Positions 37,600-49,379 of a stretch of 64,000 nt of DNA are shown here, piece by piece. Positions within the stretch are counted from its first letter, which is position 1; every line of letters starts with the position of its first letter. Position numbers and translations under genes: made by a program. Source of the DNA: Nipponacmea schrenckii (taxonomy: Eukaryota; Mollusca; Gastropoda; Lottiidae); NCBI GenBank assembly GCA_030562195.1, contig JAUJPP010000012.1, positions 21,452,001 to 21,516,000 on the forward strand, in the 5' to 3' direction. A model generated the notes under the pieces. That model was not told where the DNA came from. It searched no databases and saw only the letters and a program-made list of their open reading frames with translations.

Positions 37600-38655
37600 A
37601 ATGAAATAAAAAGATAATATAATCAAAAACATAAATCCCACAAAGACTAGACCTTAATTTGACATCCAATTAACACTTGAATATTCAGTTCTAAACAACG
37701 TTTCGAGTTTCCTGGTACAAAGCCATCATATCTCGATATTTCAAAGAAATTCAAGAGTTTAAATATCACGTCATCTGTGACAGTTTGCACCTGCGCACTA
37801 AAAAAATAAATTGCAACGTGCAACGATTACATCGTATTAACCTTCAAAATATTGTAATCAAAAATGACAAAATTACGAACAATTGCCATGCCCATGTTAA
37901 ATAACAAGTAATAAACGTTAATTGTCTTTATCATCTCGTGCGTGCATACGAACGTGCGTTACCCCAAATCCGAAATTACATGTTTGTGCACACGCCTTCA
38001 CGGAATAAAACGTTAAACTTCAATTAATCTAAAGGATGTTTTCAAACTTTTTTTCAAATTACATTTGGCATTTCATCTTTTACTCTTCCTATTTTGACTT
38101 GTTACAGCAAAAATACAGATTGTTTGCTGTGAACAATCCGAAAAAATTTGTCGTTCAATATTTTGAACTGGCGCGCACCTGTTTATAAAGAGTTACCGTT
38201 CTTGTTTGGTAAAGCTCTTCATACAGGTGAAACAACATTTAGTACCCTTTCTTCTGACAAGGCAAAACAAACCGATAAAAGATTTACAAACACGATATTC
38301 AATGCTTGGAGTGGTTATTGTAAACAGACGAAACGGACTTCTAAGGAAGTTCTCTTCTTGACATAGCGCCGTTAATATTTTGTAAAATTAAACAAAAAAA
38401 TGAAATTGACGAGAAAAGCTAAAGTGAAAGTAAAGTTTTAGGGTCTGTTATTAGGTGACTGGCGTCTTTGAAGATGTTTTTCTCCAGTTTGAAGTATCTG
38501 ATAAACGCTTGAGACATAATTAAGGTGTAAATACCGTAGTTCTGTAATCTCTACTGTAAATATTTTGAATTCGTCCTTTCCTAAGAGAAACGACACTCCT
38601 GTATGACACAGAGACGTTAGCCTTATTTTTCACATGTGACTTATAGTTACAGAGA
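37600..38655. other. No gene seen
   Basis: Low-repeat. The frame at 38148-38366 has no known domain. Confidence 0.5.
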
Positions 38656-38660
38656 CATCC

Positions 38661-38900
38661 AAATGCATAGTTCAGAATCACAAAGCTAGATAGTTTCAGA
38701 GCAACAGAGCTACATAGTTTCAGAGTTACAAAAATAAATAGTTTCAGAGCAACAGAGCTACATAGTTTCAGAGTTACAAAAATAAATAGTTTCAGAGTTA
38801 CAGAGCTACATAGTTTCATATTTACAAAGCTAGATAGTTTCAGAGTTAAAGAGCTGCATAGTTTCAGAGTTACAGAGCTATACAGTTTCAGAATCACAAA
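38661..38900 (+). repeat. 24-bp minisatellite
   Basis: About ten units of TAGTTTCAGAGTTACAGAGC then TACA, with variants (AGCAACAGAG, GTTACAAAAATAAA). A two-unit (48-bp) alternation of AGCAACAGAGCTACA and GTTACAAAAATAAA is visible at 38696-38800. The minus-strand frame 38520-38897 (LKLCSSVT-like eights) follows the 24-bp period and is an artefact. Confidence 0.93.
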
Positions 38901-38904
38901 AAAC

Positions 38905-41160
38905 GGGATGGATCTGATCTAGCATAGTTGCAATGCATCACCGTTTCAGTCACAGAGCAAAATTACACTTTCTAAATAGAGTTTGATAAAACAGACTATA
39001 AAATGTAGGCCACAAAAAACACGAGGTCCATCCCAATTCTGAGGTTCACTGAGAGTCATCATAAACAAACTTTAATGATAAAGGTACGAAAGAAAGACAC
39101 AAGTGCCCACTTATTTTTCAAAAGATTTTTCAAAATCAAAATTACCCCTGAGATCAAAGTTGGTGCTCAGGGTCCCAAGAACCTTTTGAATTTAATTCAT
39201 ACCTACTTAACCCTTATTTTGTTAAATTTTTATGAAGCAATGACTTGCTTATGAACACAAAACTATCAGGCCATGTTGACGCTAAAGGGAGGTTACTTTG
39301 CCCTTAGGCTGTGTAGAATAGTCATACGTCTAGACAAAAAAGATCGACGGATTCCTCAAAGATAATTTCAACTAGGATGGGAAACACTTGTGGGTGTTCG
39401 GCTAACAGAACTATATATAATAGTTTGCTTAAACGGAGTCATTATACCTACGCCAAAATGAACTTATTGACAGAACACATGTAACTGCCAAAAAAACACC
39501 AGTTCACCTTCAGAGCCGAAGTTCGAAGGTCGTCCAGAAAGGGGAAATCACTCAAAACCAGTAGTTAAACTGTTTTCTTAACAAATTGTTACAATTATTA
39601 AAAAGTTGATCTTCAAAATAAAGAACTAACGGTTAACTTCACTCTCTATTCAAAAAGGTGAGAAATTAACTCAAATTCTTTTCAGAACGGAAGTAAATGG
39701 TCAACTCTTCTATTCACGAAGGAAGAAAGGGTCTTTTCAGCTCTTCATAAAGGAGGTAGAAAATGACTTTCACCTGGGCAATAATGACCGGATATGACCA
39801 TAATTTAGAAAATTGGGGACTGGTGAGATGGAAAGGAAGAAATCTGCGTGAATGATGAGTGCTGTCAGTTGGGACGAGATTGTCACGGTTAATTGCGATC
39901 TGGGGTCAAGGGAAATGACGTTTGGGGCACGGGACAAAAGGATTAGAGTCCCGAAACAATAGGGTGAGAGACTGGTTAGTCGAGAGGTACAACAGTCAAG
40001 TGGTTTTGAAGCAAAGAAGGGAGGGAAACCAGGTTAATTTGCTTTACCTGATGGATTGTGTGCAATCGAGTGTGACGTCACTTGGTAACGGTCAAAGGTC
40101 AAGTATGATTATAGGCTGGAGATTTAATAATGATGTTTTTATCTTTCGACAAGTTTGAATGAAACACCTGTGATGAAAATAAAATATATCAATGTATGTT
40201 GAGAATGATTCTCAATATACTGACTGGACAATGTGGACCCAATAAAATCAGGCTACTCCTTAAGGCTAGCGCAGGATTTTTAGGATCAGTGTCGAGGTAT
40301 AGAAGTAATTATGACTTCAAATCAAAATCCACGTCCAAAGCATGGACAGTGTGTGGCAGTGAATTACGTATCCGGTAGTAAAAAGGCAAAATGGAGTCAC
40401 TTTTGAATGATTCTTTTCATGGGTATTTCGATCTTGTTCAATCGAGTTCGTCCCAATTGATGTAATCTTATAAAACTAGAGAAAGATAATTAACGCAAGA
40501 AAGTCACAGATCTGGATACGGGATGAAAAATCGAAACAAATTAGCGCCGCTTAATGGTTTTATATAATGCAGGCAAAATCCGTCATGAATATTGTATGAG
40601 CCTACTTGGAAATGTATCTTGACGTATCCGCTAGGGGCGACAAAAGCAAGGCTTCGTTAATCTTTCATTTCATACCTTTGTCGCTGAAACGGAACGAAAT
40701 AGTATTTTCGTTCAAATATTTATGGAAACGCCCCAAATTCCGGGAAAAAAAGGATCAGAAACGAAAAGCTGTCAGTCATTCATTTGAAACAATAGATAAA
40801 TTGTCCCCAATTAATACGGAATTAATTATTTACCTACTTTCTTAGGATTAAAAGCGATTAAACGTTTCATAAAACCAAATTCCGTAAAATGAGGGTTCCC
40901 TCGAGACGTTAGTTCCATTCACAGAGAAGGCGCATCAAGGCGTTTTCTGAAAACTGTTCAGAAAATTTTTTAGGAACTTAAATAATTGATAATTAATCTA
41001 TCGATTGTGTGTTGGACATGGGGAGCATCGCGAGTGAGTCAATGACTCAGTAAATATGAATAGGATAAATTGAATTTATTTTTTTCCTTACATATAGGCC
41101 TGTTTCGCAAATTCTGAAATTTAAGAAGACCTAGTCTAAAGATTTGGACTCAAGTCCTTA
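38905..41160. other. No gene seen
   Basis: Low-repeat, less AT-rich around 39.7-40.4 kb. Frames at 39922-40158, 40196-40378 and 40606-40845 lack recognised domains. Confidence 0.45.
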
Positions 41161-41164
41161 ATCA

Positions 41165-41212
41165 TCAGTTGGTCCAGTGGTAGAAGGAGCAAGGCATTTG
41201 ATTCTCAGAAAA
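41165..41212 (+). mobile_element. Weak tRNA-like A-box fragment
   Basis: CAGTTGGTCCAGTGGTAGA then AGGAGCAAGGC resembles a tRNA 5' half and A box. No B box is evident downstream (TTGATTCTC at most), so this is at best a SINE or tRNA relic. Confidence 0.3.
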
Positions 41213-41214
41213 TT

Positions 41215-42405
41215 ATGTATTTAGAAAAGGGAAGACAACCATCATTCGTTATACAAACCGGAAGTTGATAGTCCTTAGTTACCAAAACCTTTTGACATTG
41301 AAACAAAATTACAGGCCAACACTCCACCCCCAACCCCTGTTTCTTTTACGAATTATGAATAATGCTTTTATATTTTTAGAATATTATGAAGGAGGACATG
41401 TCAAATATAAAACGAAAGTAGACAAGTCTTAATTTCAAAGTAAGAAGATGTCCAACCCTCCCTTCCTTCTTTGCTGAAATTACAGAGGGGAAATTTTTCT
41501 CGTCGCCCAATTTGACATGGTGTTTAGTATAATTAAACTCTTATCTAAAAATGATGTAAAATTTCGGTCAAACAGCTTCAAATTCTTTACCAATAGGCTC
41601 TAATCAAACACCAAAAACAAACAAAAACTCGGACGAAAAAATGAAAAATAAATATTTTCCTTCAATCGATGTAATTACATAAAGGGGCGCTTACAATTAC
41701 AAAACATTAGAAAATTCTCAACAATCGAAAAAAATTTCAACGCGGACATCAAAAATTTGTATTTATAATTTCTATTTGCTGAAGAAAATTTAGCAAGGGG
41801 AATAAATATAACCCGGGGCCTAAACAAACACCCAAAGTTAGTTATTAATTCCACGCTTCAGTGATTTTAGTTAATTGTACAGTTCTATTTTTTTACGGAT
41901 TATATTTGAGATTTTGCCTATCCCTAAATTTCGGTTACACGTGGGCCGATCCTTCCCTTTATTGAACAAAAGTCGTGAGAAATATCATGTCAAGTTGCGT
42001 AGAACTTAATAATCTTAGATTAATTAAAGAGTGAGGGGCAGGGCATGTTCCGCTCTTTGCGTAATCCACGATTTCAATTTTTTCACATTTTGTCTACTCG
42101 TGTCAGGTTCCCGGAACACGCTGCATTGTTTCCTTGTATGATATTTCAGACAATTTGCGACGATTTCTAGGGACGTTCTTTGAGAATACAGTGTAACGAT
42201 TGTAGCGAGCAAAATATGAAATTCGTAATACCGGATATTACTCAACAAGCGGAAAATTCATTACAAACGGGGGGTGGGCGTAGTTTTCAAACATCACCCA
42301 AACAAATTGAAAGGATGGACGTAAAAAAATCAGCCACAAATTCCAAAAATATCTAAAAGACATATTTATTAAACCACAACACCATTTTCATCTACTTTGT
42401 TCTTT
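41215..42405. other. No gene seen
   Basis: AT-rich; no repeats or credible frames. One AACCGGAAGTT motif near 41259. Confidence 0.5.
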
Positions 42406-42413
42406 TCTTTTGA

Positions 42414-42735
42414 ACCGGAAGTCCTGTATTTTCCCACTCAACAACAATTTCATTTCAATATCCCAAAAATATTGCAACTTCCGGGTGACCTAGATTTAAT
42501 CCAAGGCGCTATTTCATGTCATAATAAGCAATGATAACAAGACTACATCGATCGAGACTATCAAATCAAAGTGTCATAATATATAAAGAAAATAAGACTA
42601 TATTGATCGGGAACAATTGACTTCCGGTTCGTCTGTGAATCGAAATGTTTATGAAATGCGAAAGGAAAATACAGATTTCTGTTTTGTTCTCAATAAAAGT
42701 CTGCAAATGTCAATTTTAGAACTGAGACCGGAAGA
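42414..42735. promoter_or_regulatory. Cluster of four ETS-type motifs
   Basis: ACCGGAAGT (42414), ACTTCCGGG (42477), ACTTCCGGT (42620) and ACCGGAAGA (42727) lie within 322 bp. CCGGAAGT is the ETS-family core site. The same motif is abundant inside the 10-12 kb element, so these may be relics of a repeat rather than an enhancer. Confidence 0.35.
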
Positions 42736-42844
42736 TAAACAAACCGAAATGTACTTTTGAAAATATCAACAGATTTTAATCGAAATGGAAGTATCGAGAG
42801 TTTTAGAAGAGTGGGCATGTTAACCACAGCCATATGTAATATAA

Positions 42845-42905
42845 AATGGAAATGTAATGGATGGAGTTTTACGTCCTAATCTTTTGTACTTTATGGGCTT
42901 ATGAA
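42845..42905 (+). repeat. Isolated copy of the 51-bp family
   Basis: TAATGGATGGAGTTTTACGTCC is followed by TAATCTTTTGTACTTTATGGG and CTTATGAA, aligning to the full length of one array unit. Confidence 0.7.
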
Positions 42906-42909
42906 GACG

Positions 42910-45415
42910 GAAATATGAAAAACAGAAAGCGGAAAAAAGAGGAGGGATACTGTGTTGACAAACCAAGTTACAGAGTGGTAGCAAGTGTTCTAAGTACTGT
43001 ACTCATATTACAACAATACTAATTGTACACAGCTCAAATTTGAATTATAGAACTTATACCAGAGAGCTCTTGGCTTAAGGTAGACGAAATGACCACAGGC
43101 GACCATAATGACAGTATTTCATAAGTAATTTTTAGAATTCATTAAGCCTTTCCGATCGCCAGCTGTTGAATTAGAAGTGGTCAGCCAAACAATTGTCTAA
43201 AATTTATCGCCTGGCAAACGTTGTCACACTTTCATCAGATTTTCCAATTATACCTATTCCGAACACGTGACAAACAGAAGTCAAACACGCTTCAAGAGTC
43301 TAAATTACTGCGCACCATTATCAGGAACCTTATATCAGTCCATCTACATCCGCAGACGACAAGACTAATCACTCAATAATCTGCCGCCAGTTGTAGGCGT
43401 ATTTATTTACGAGGGTTTAACGCGAGTAAATTGATGTCAGACGCGATCCCTTTAGGAAGAGTTATCGCTGTTAATTAAGACAAAGGCTAAATGATAAAAT
43501 CTCTATTAACCACTTAAACGTCGGGTTATTGAGCCTCAATTATAGGATTCTTGTCATTTTATCTCTCTTACATCGATTGCCGGCGCTTAAAGGGTTAACC
43601 CTGGCAATCATCGAATATCACGATATTCAATTAACAATGTCGGAGAAATCGAAGAATTCCAGGACGTTTCTTGACAGAATAATGACAGACGTTTTAAGAC
43701 GATGGACGACCGCTTAGTGTCACCGTCGAGTTCGAATCTTCTTTAAAATGTCAGCAGGCATTGGCTGGAAAAGAGTTTGTCAGTCAATTTTGAAGAAGTT
43801 GGAAGACATCTTCGTTGGAGCGAATGACGGCTCAGTGGTATTGTTGAGTACCGAATAATTTCATAAATCTGCAGACTGCGAAAATGTCTAATCTAGACAG
43901 GATTATAACAACTGGGGGAGGTTTTCACTTTCAATTTTCAACCATCGTCGTCTTTCAAAATACCTGCATGCCGTCAAACCTTTTCTACCAGACGGTTTCT
44001 TGACAAGGTTATGACAGGCGTGTTATGTCGTCTGATAAAAAATGTGTCTTCAAACACTGATGATATTTGATCCTGGAGAGTTTATGACAGTAAATTTGGA
44101 GCCAAGGGGAGCAGGAGGGGGAGGGTGGCACTGAAATTTTATGTGTTGTGTTTTTGGAGAACAAAACCGAAGCCATCTTATTTTAGGCAGTCAGTGTGAG
44201 TTTGTAAATGTCACAGAAATTAAACTAGACCAGAGATCAATAGTGCCATTAAAATCGCTTCCCTTGCAAAAAGATACTAGCTGTGCTGCTTTTTTCGTCT
44301 AAAGAATCTAACACATCAAGTTAAGCGTGGGCGTCCATCAAAACTCTTTAAACCTTCGTAACTTGGGTAGTCAGTAGGTGTTGTTTAATGTCAGATAAAT
44401 CTACATGCTTCCTTTAAAACCTGAAATAGTTTACTAAACGAATATCGTCCTCACAAACGACCGCAATCAAAATAACTATCAATTGAAGTAGGGCTATCGT
44501 CTGCTTCCTTCAATGAGAATCCTTACGTCATCACGTCCGCCATTTTGATTACTTCACTCTTCATTCTAGCAGACGACACATATTTAAAATGTTATTAATT
44601 TCCACCAAATTGATGAAAATTCATGAAAATTAATGAAAAATTGCGTCCATTCGATTTCAGATTTCGTCATTTAGGGAATAAATGAATGCGTTTAAAAAAA
44701 ATATGATTAATGGCAGGTAGATGCCTGGTGTATTTCAGAAAATTAAACTGAACCAATGGGGAAACGAGATCATCAATCATGGTTGAAAATCTGACCAATC
44801 AGATTGATGCCTCCAGACGGACTGCATTCAAATTCAGATTTAAAACCTTTTTACATCCAAACGTTCATCAATCATCTGTAGGCTGGTTTTGTGTATCACT
44901 AATTGTGCGTCTAAAAGACATAGTTCCACACACAAAAACAGGAAAATTCCAATAACCAAATCTGTCTTGTGCGTTCCCTGGGACAACAAGAAAAATCAGA
45001 AAACGCCTGGATGTTAAAGACCAAGAAATTAATAAGTCTCGGAATCAATTCACACGGGACTGGTAAAACCGTGGCTACAACTTAATCGACAAGCATCGTT
45101 CCCAGCGGAGTAATCTGATATTAGTGGGGTGTTAATTGTCTGATCCAGTGATTACATATTCTTACGCTGATTGTTTTTAGGGTCATTAATTGTAAGGTTA
45201 ATGACTGGACAATCGAGTAGAAATTAATGACCAATAATTACATCGTTAGAGACTGGTCAATCGAGATAGATGTCAGTGATGATAAATTATATCCATTTTC
45301 TTCATAGCTACATTTTTCTCGTTAGATCTCGATCATGTTCGAGAATCGTCGTTAAACGTTTCTTCCAGTCAATTTCACCGTCTTCGCTTCAGTTTGAAAA
45401 AAGAAAATGTGTAGG
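42910..45415. other. Low-repeat DNA, no gene seen
   Basis: The block 43.1-45.3 kb is nearly repeat-free. A short direct repeat, ACTGGACAATCGAG (45204) and ACTGGTCAATCGAG (45252), sits among several ATTAAT/TAATTA strings. The frame at 43529-43717 is unrecognised. Confidence 0.45.
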
Positions 45416-45423
45416 ATAACCAG

Positions 45424-45565
45424 ATGAAATGGAGTTTTACGCCTTCATATCTTTAGGTTTGGAGGATTCTGTAGACCAGTTGAATATGTCCCCGAATTTA
45501 ACTGTATTTAAACCTCTGAAAAAATGAAAAGAATGGAGTTTTACGTCATACTCCTCTGCATTTAA
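45424..45565 (+). repeat. Two isolated copies of the 51-bp family
   Basis: GATGAAATGGAGTTTTACGC at 45423 and AAGAATGGAGTTTTACGTC at 45529. The second is followed by ATACTCCTCTGCATTTAAT, as in array units. Confidence 0.75.
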
Positions 45566-45569
45566 TCGA

Positions 45570-46825
45570 AAGGTATAATTGCTGATCGTTCCTAAAATGA
45601 TCCATAACCACGTCCGATTAACCATTTGTTGATTCTCAAATGCAAATCCGACTTATTTTGGCTCGAAAGTGCCTTCTTTGAGGGTTTCCCCAGCTTAATT
45701 TGTATAGATAGAAATCAAGGACGGGGTCAAACCAAAAAGATTTTGAAAAAACAACTCTTGATTACGGGTGATGTTTTGAGGGCAGATCGTTTGTCCATCG
45801 GACCCCATACTCTGTGAGAGAGAAAAAATAACTGAGGTAATTGTCCATTTCCGAAACTGCTGGGAAAGTCGGTTGATCGCTATCCCAGTATTACAGAACC
45901 CATTGTGATGTATTCTTAATAAGGCTACGCACCTAACTACTTGACCTTTTAAAGCCCCTCATTTCATTCAGAAAAACTCGGCATGAGTAATATTCATAAC
46001 CATATCTAGACCGAAACGAAATAATGTATATAATTATTGGATTTCGTACAAAAGTAATTTATATCTCTGTTGTTTTGATTCAACGAAGCGAAAATTAGTA
46101 GGGACTAAAAATAAACCGTAACGAAAGATACAAAAAAGTCTTACTTCGAAAATGTTTTTTCGTTGAACAAAACGTGACATTTTGAAGATTTCTCGCGGTT
46201 TTTATCAGCCAAACTTTGGTGGCCTACCAAAATGTCAGCGGTGGACTGTCGATTTTTACTCGAACTCACGTTCAAACTTGAATCGCACTGGATTTCCCGG
46301 TTCACCAATGGCGGACCCCAGTGTCGTCTGCTTGCAAAATTAGAAACAACTGTGTGACAAAGATGAAACGAAACATTGCTGTTTGCATTTTCTAGGCAAC
46401 CATTTATCGTAAAGGAACACAAACAGCTGATTATTTTCAGAATAACATCGACAACTACCTTAAAATGTGATCATTTTTCTGTCCCCCAATCCCCTTAAAA
46501 GTGACTTCCAAAACCCCATTCCCCAAAGCCCTCATGACAAAACAATTCACCCAAATACAGAAATCCATGTCCAAAATGACCCTGCATTCTCGCCATTATG
46601 TCTTAGGGTGGATAAAGGATATTTTAGGTCCAAAACGTGACCACAGCAAAGGTAAACTGGGTTGAAATTTGGGGTAAAAAATCTGGTGGAAATAGTATCA
46701 TTTCCATGCCAACGTCAACATTGTGGTGGGAATTTCTTTAAGATTGGGTCACAAATGCACCATGACAAAACATTTGAGTTCAAACTATCGAGATAGAAAG
46801 GTTACAGCTTGAAATTTGTCTGTTT
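45570..46825. other. No gene called
   Basis: A 93-codon minus-strand frame (46141-46422) ends near a consensus-like donor (CGAAGTAAGA) but lacks a convincing acceptor and any known domain. Confidence 0.4.
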
Positions 46826-46831
46826 TTAGAC

Positions 46832-46925
46832 ACTAGAGTTTTACGTCCTACATTTTCTGCACCTGTAACTTATGCGGACAGGCAACGTTATGCAGTGTGG
46901 AATGAGGGAATTTCCCTTGACATTT
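46832..46925 (+). repeat. Composite copy: 51-bp family plus TGCAGTGTG module
   Basis: AGAGTTTTACGTCCTAC, then TTTCTGCACCTGTAACTTAT, is followed directly by GGACAGGCAACGTTATGCAG and TGTGGAATGAGGGAA. This places the 51-bp family phrase beside the module seen (reverse complement) at 4.3, 21.4 and 33.2 kb, and supports one longer parent repeat. Confidence 0.6.
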
Positions 46926-47285
46926 ATTCTAATAGCCAACTGTAAGATTTCTATCGTCAAGGGTTCTATGAAGTACATAGATGAAAAAAAAACTGACATA
47001 AATTATCTAACTAACTGGTGCAATCTATGACTTCCTATCAATTTTACAAACTTTTTAAATTACCACAGAGTTCAATTAGTGCATTGCCTTTTTAATTGTT
47101 ATTTTAAAACACATTTTAATTCATTTGGTTATATTAATGACGTTAATTGTTTTGTCAGGTTTTCTAAATGGAAATTTCTAGACCGGATGTAAACTACACA
47201 TAACCGGAAGTCACATAATAACAGCACAATATAAGACTTCATCGTCCGCATAAGAAAATAATTATGAAATAAATCTCATTTCTTC

Positions 47286-47450
47286 AGAACATTGGTTCCT
47301 GTAGGGTTAACGTAAAAAGTCTTATGGCACATCGTAGCTTATATTTTATGTATTCTCTCGGTTTTTGAATGTGTCTGTCGCTATTTGGTTCCTTAAGGGT
47401 TAACGCTAGTCCCGTTATGCTATAGTAATAATAGTAGTCTATATTTAACA
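47286..47450 (+). repeat. ~94-bp degenerate direct repeat
   Basis: TTGGTTCCTGTAGGGTTAAC (47292) and TTGGTTCCTTAAGGGTTAAC (47386) start two diverged copies that both continue through GTTATG/CTTATG and CTATATTTA/CTTATATTTTA. Confidence 0.55.
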
Positions 47451-47517
47451 TCTGACCTAAGCAATAACGATATTAACTATGGGGGTAACCTTAACGCCAT
47501 CATGCTCGTATTATTCT

Positions 47518-47655
47518 CCAAAATGAAGTTTTACGTCCTTCTTCTCACAATATCATTTTAGCCTTTATTTTCCTTGTGGTCATATATGAAATAAAATGAA
47601 ATGAAAAGGAATTTTACGTCCTACTTTTTCAACACCTGTTTGGATTAATCAGAAC
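47518..47655 (+). repeat. Two isolated copies of the 51-bp family
   Basis: AAATGAAGTTTTACGTCCTT at 47520 and AAAAGGAATTTTACGTCC at about 47602, the latter followed by TACTTTTTCAACACCTG. Confidence 0.7.
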
Positions 47656-47659
47656 GACA

Positions 47660-49315
47660 ATGACAAAAATATAAATACTGAACAATTCTTCGGGGTTTTT
47701 GAAGGTGTCTCTCTCTTTTACATAGACTTCATTATTTGTGGTTTCATTCTTCTGTTAAAAACACTAAATTATGTCGATTTTCTAAGGCCAGACTTCATTA
47801 AAGGGGAATAATTTGGTAATAAAAAAATGCCGGATTGTACAAATTTCAATGACCATTTACCACATTTGAAAAAGGCCATTTTGTAAAATTGAACAGTTAT
47901 CAGTGTTCGTGGTTGTATGGTTTCAATAGACACTATAGTATGGTCAACACAGAAGCCATTAAATGGTCGCACGTTTTTGAACAATTCGTCTATTTGGATT
48001 AAGGTGTTAGCGTATTCTCTTGCATTCTTCGATACATTAAAAGGGGTTTCTGAAGGTTTCTATAACACCTTTATGGGGCCAATAAAATGTGTTTTTGAAA
48101 GCTAAGTCGTAAAGTCGTAATGAATAAAATAACGTTTAGTTATCGTCTTAGAATAAGAATAATAAGGGCGTGCTTGGTTTGCATTTTGAATAAGGTCCCA
48201 TATTGAAAGCCCCTATTGAATTCCCAGTCAAATAAAATGAATAAATCGGAATAATAAATGAATATCTTTCAAAAGAACTCTTCTTGATTGAAAATAAAAA
48301 AGGTATGGGTTTGAGTTATTGGTTTTTCAATATTGCTCGATATTGTTACTGTCAAAATTCTAAACAATTCGGACAATGGAGTCTCTAAGACAACTCCAAA
48401 ACCAGCCCAAGAACGCTATTCATTCAATTATATTCACTCATATGGTCCTCGTGTGGGCCAAAACATCGAATTATCGCCCTTTGTTTGGTTTTCAATAAAA
48501 AGTTATAAAAGTGAATGTTAGTGGAAAGAATGCCCCTCTTGAAAATTTTGAATAAAAGAAAAATGATCCCTATACAGAAATATTCAAATATGTTTCGAGT
48601 TGTTTTGTGGAATCTTTGAAGAGCACTATTCCATTATCCGACTTCGATTAAGTGAAATTAATTGAACTGGTCGTCAAAAAGTAAAAGGATACGAAAAAAA
48701 ATGGGCGTTATTGAAGCGGAACGGGCCAATATCAAGCTTTGATAATGAAAATCGCCTATCATTATTGCATTATTGAAGTAAATACACAATATGAGAGTCC
48801 TCCAAGCGTATGATTTGAATATTACTAATATGTATTTGATGTGTCATTATGCTTATGAATATTCATGAGATTCCTTTTCCTGAACACGGAACTATTTCGT
48901 TATTTGGTCTGCTTCCAAGGTCGTTTTTGGTTCTCTGGGAAATATTTTTGATGTCCGCATATCACCATGCGAACCACTACAGTACAGTACACTTAACAAG
49001 GAAATGACTTAAAATATCCATGAAAGCGAATCCTTACCACTTTAGTCTATGCTCTTTTTTCGTCGCCGTCTGAAAATATAAAAATATCAACATGTAAAAT
49101 CAAGAAAACAACGACGGACCGTAGCTGGTCTGTTCGTGAGTATTGACGTTGCTAAATGACGTCAAACAATGTTGGCTGTGGCTTCAAAAACAACTTTGTT
49201 GGTGTGAGAAAATCTGATGAAGACGTCATCTCTTCTGTGCACGGCAAATCCAGGACTGGCCAATGACAAGAGATTTGGCCTTTATCAAGCAGGTCTTATT
49301 ACTAACTCCACCCTC
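47660..49315. other. No gene seen
   Basis: AT-rich; frames at 47769-48105 on both strands and 48333-48521 are unrecognised. Confidence 0.5.
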
Positions 49316-49321
49316 ATCAAA

Positions 49322-49378
49322 ATGGCATAGCTATCTGGACTCTCTGAAGGGAGTCCAACTTATAGCTATTAGCGCCAT
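49322..49378. ncRNA. Strong nested hairpin, candidate structured RNA
   Basis: Three nested stem segments share one axis: ATGGC/GCCAT (49322, 49374), ATAGCTAT/ATAGCTAT (49327, 49362) and GGACTCTC/GGGAGTCC (49337, 49349), closing on a TGAA tetraloop. That gives 21 pairs in a 57-base fold with small internal loops. Size and shape are near a compact pre-miRNA, but such folds also come from MITEs or chance. Strand cannot be set. Confidence 0.35.
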
Positions 49379-49379
49379 C

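Noticed and set aside
38520..38897. 125-codon minus-strand frame with LKLCSSVT repeats
   Set aside because: Follows the 24-bp repeat exactly; hydrophobic pattern is accidental.
46141..46422. 93-codon minus-strand frame ending at a donor-like GTAAGA
   Set aside because: No polypyrimidine tract or good acceptor upstream and no recognisable domain; the donor match alone is weak evidence.
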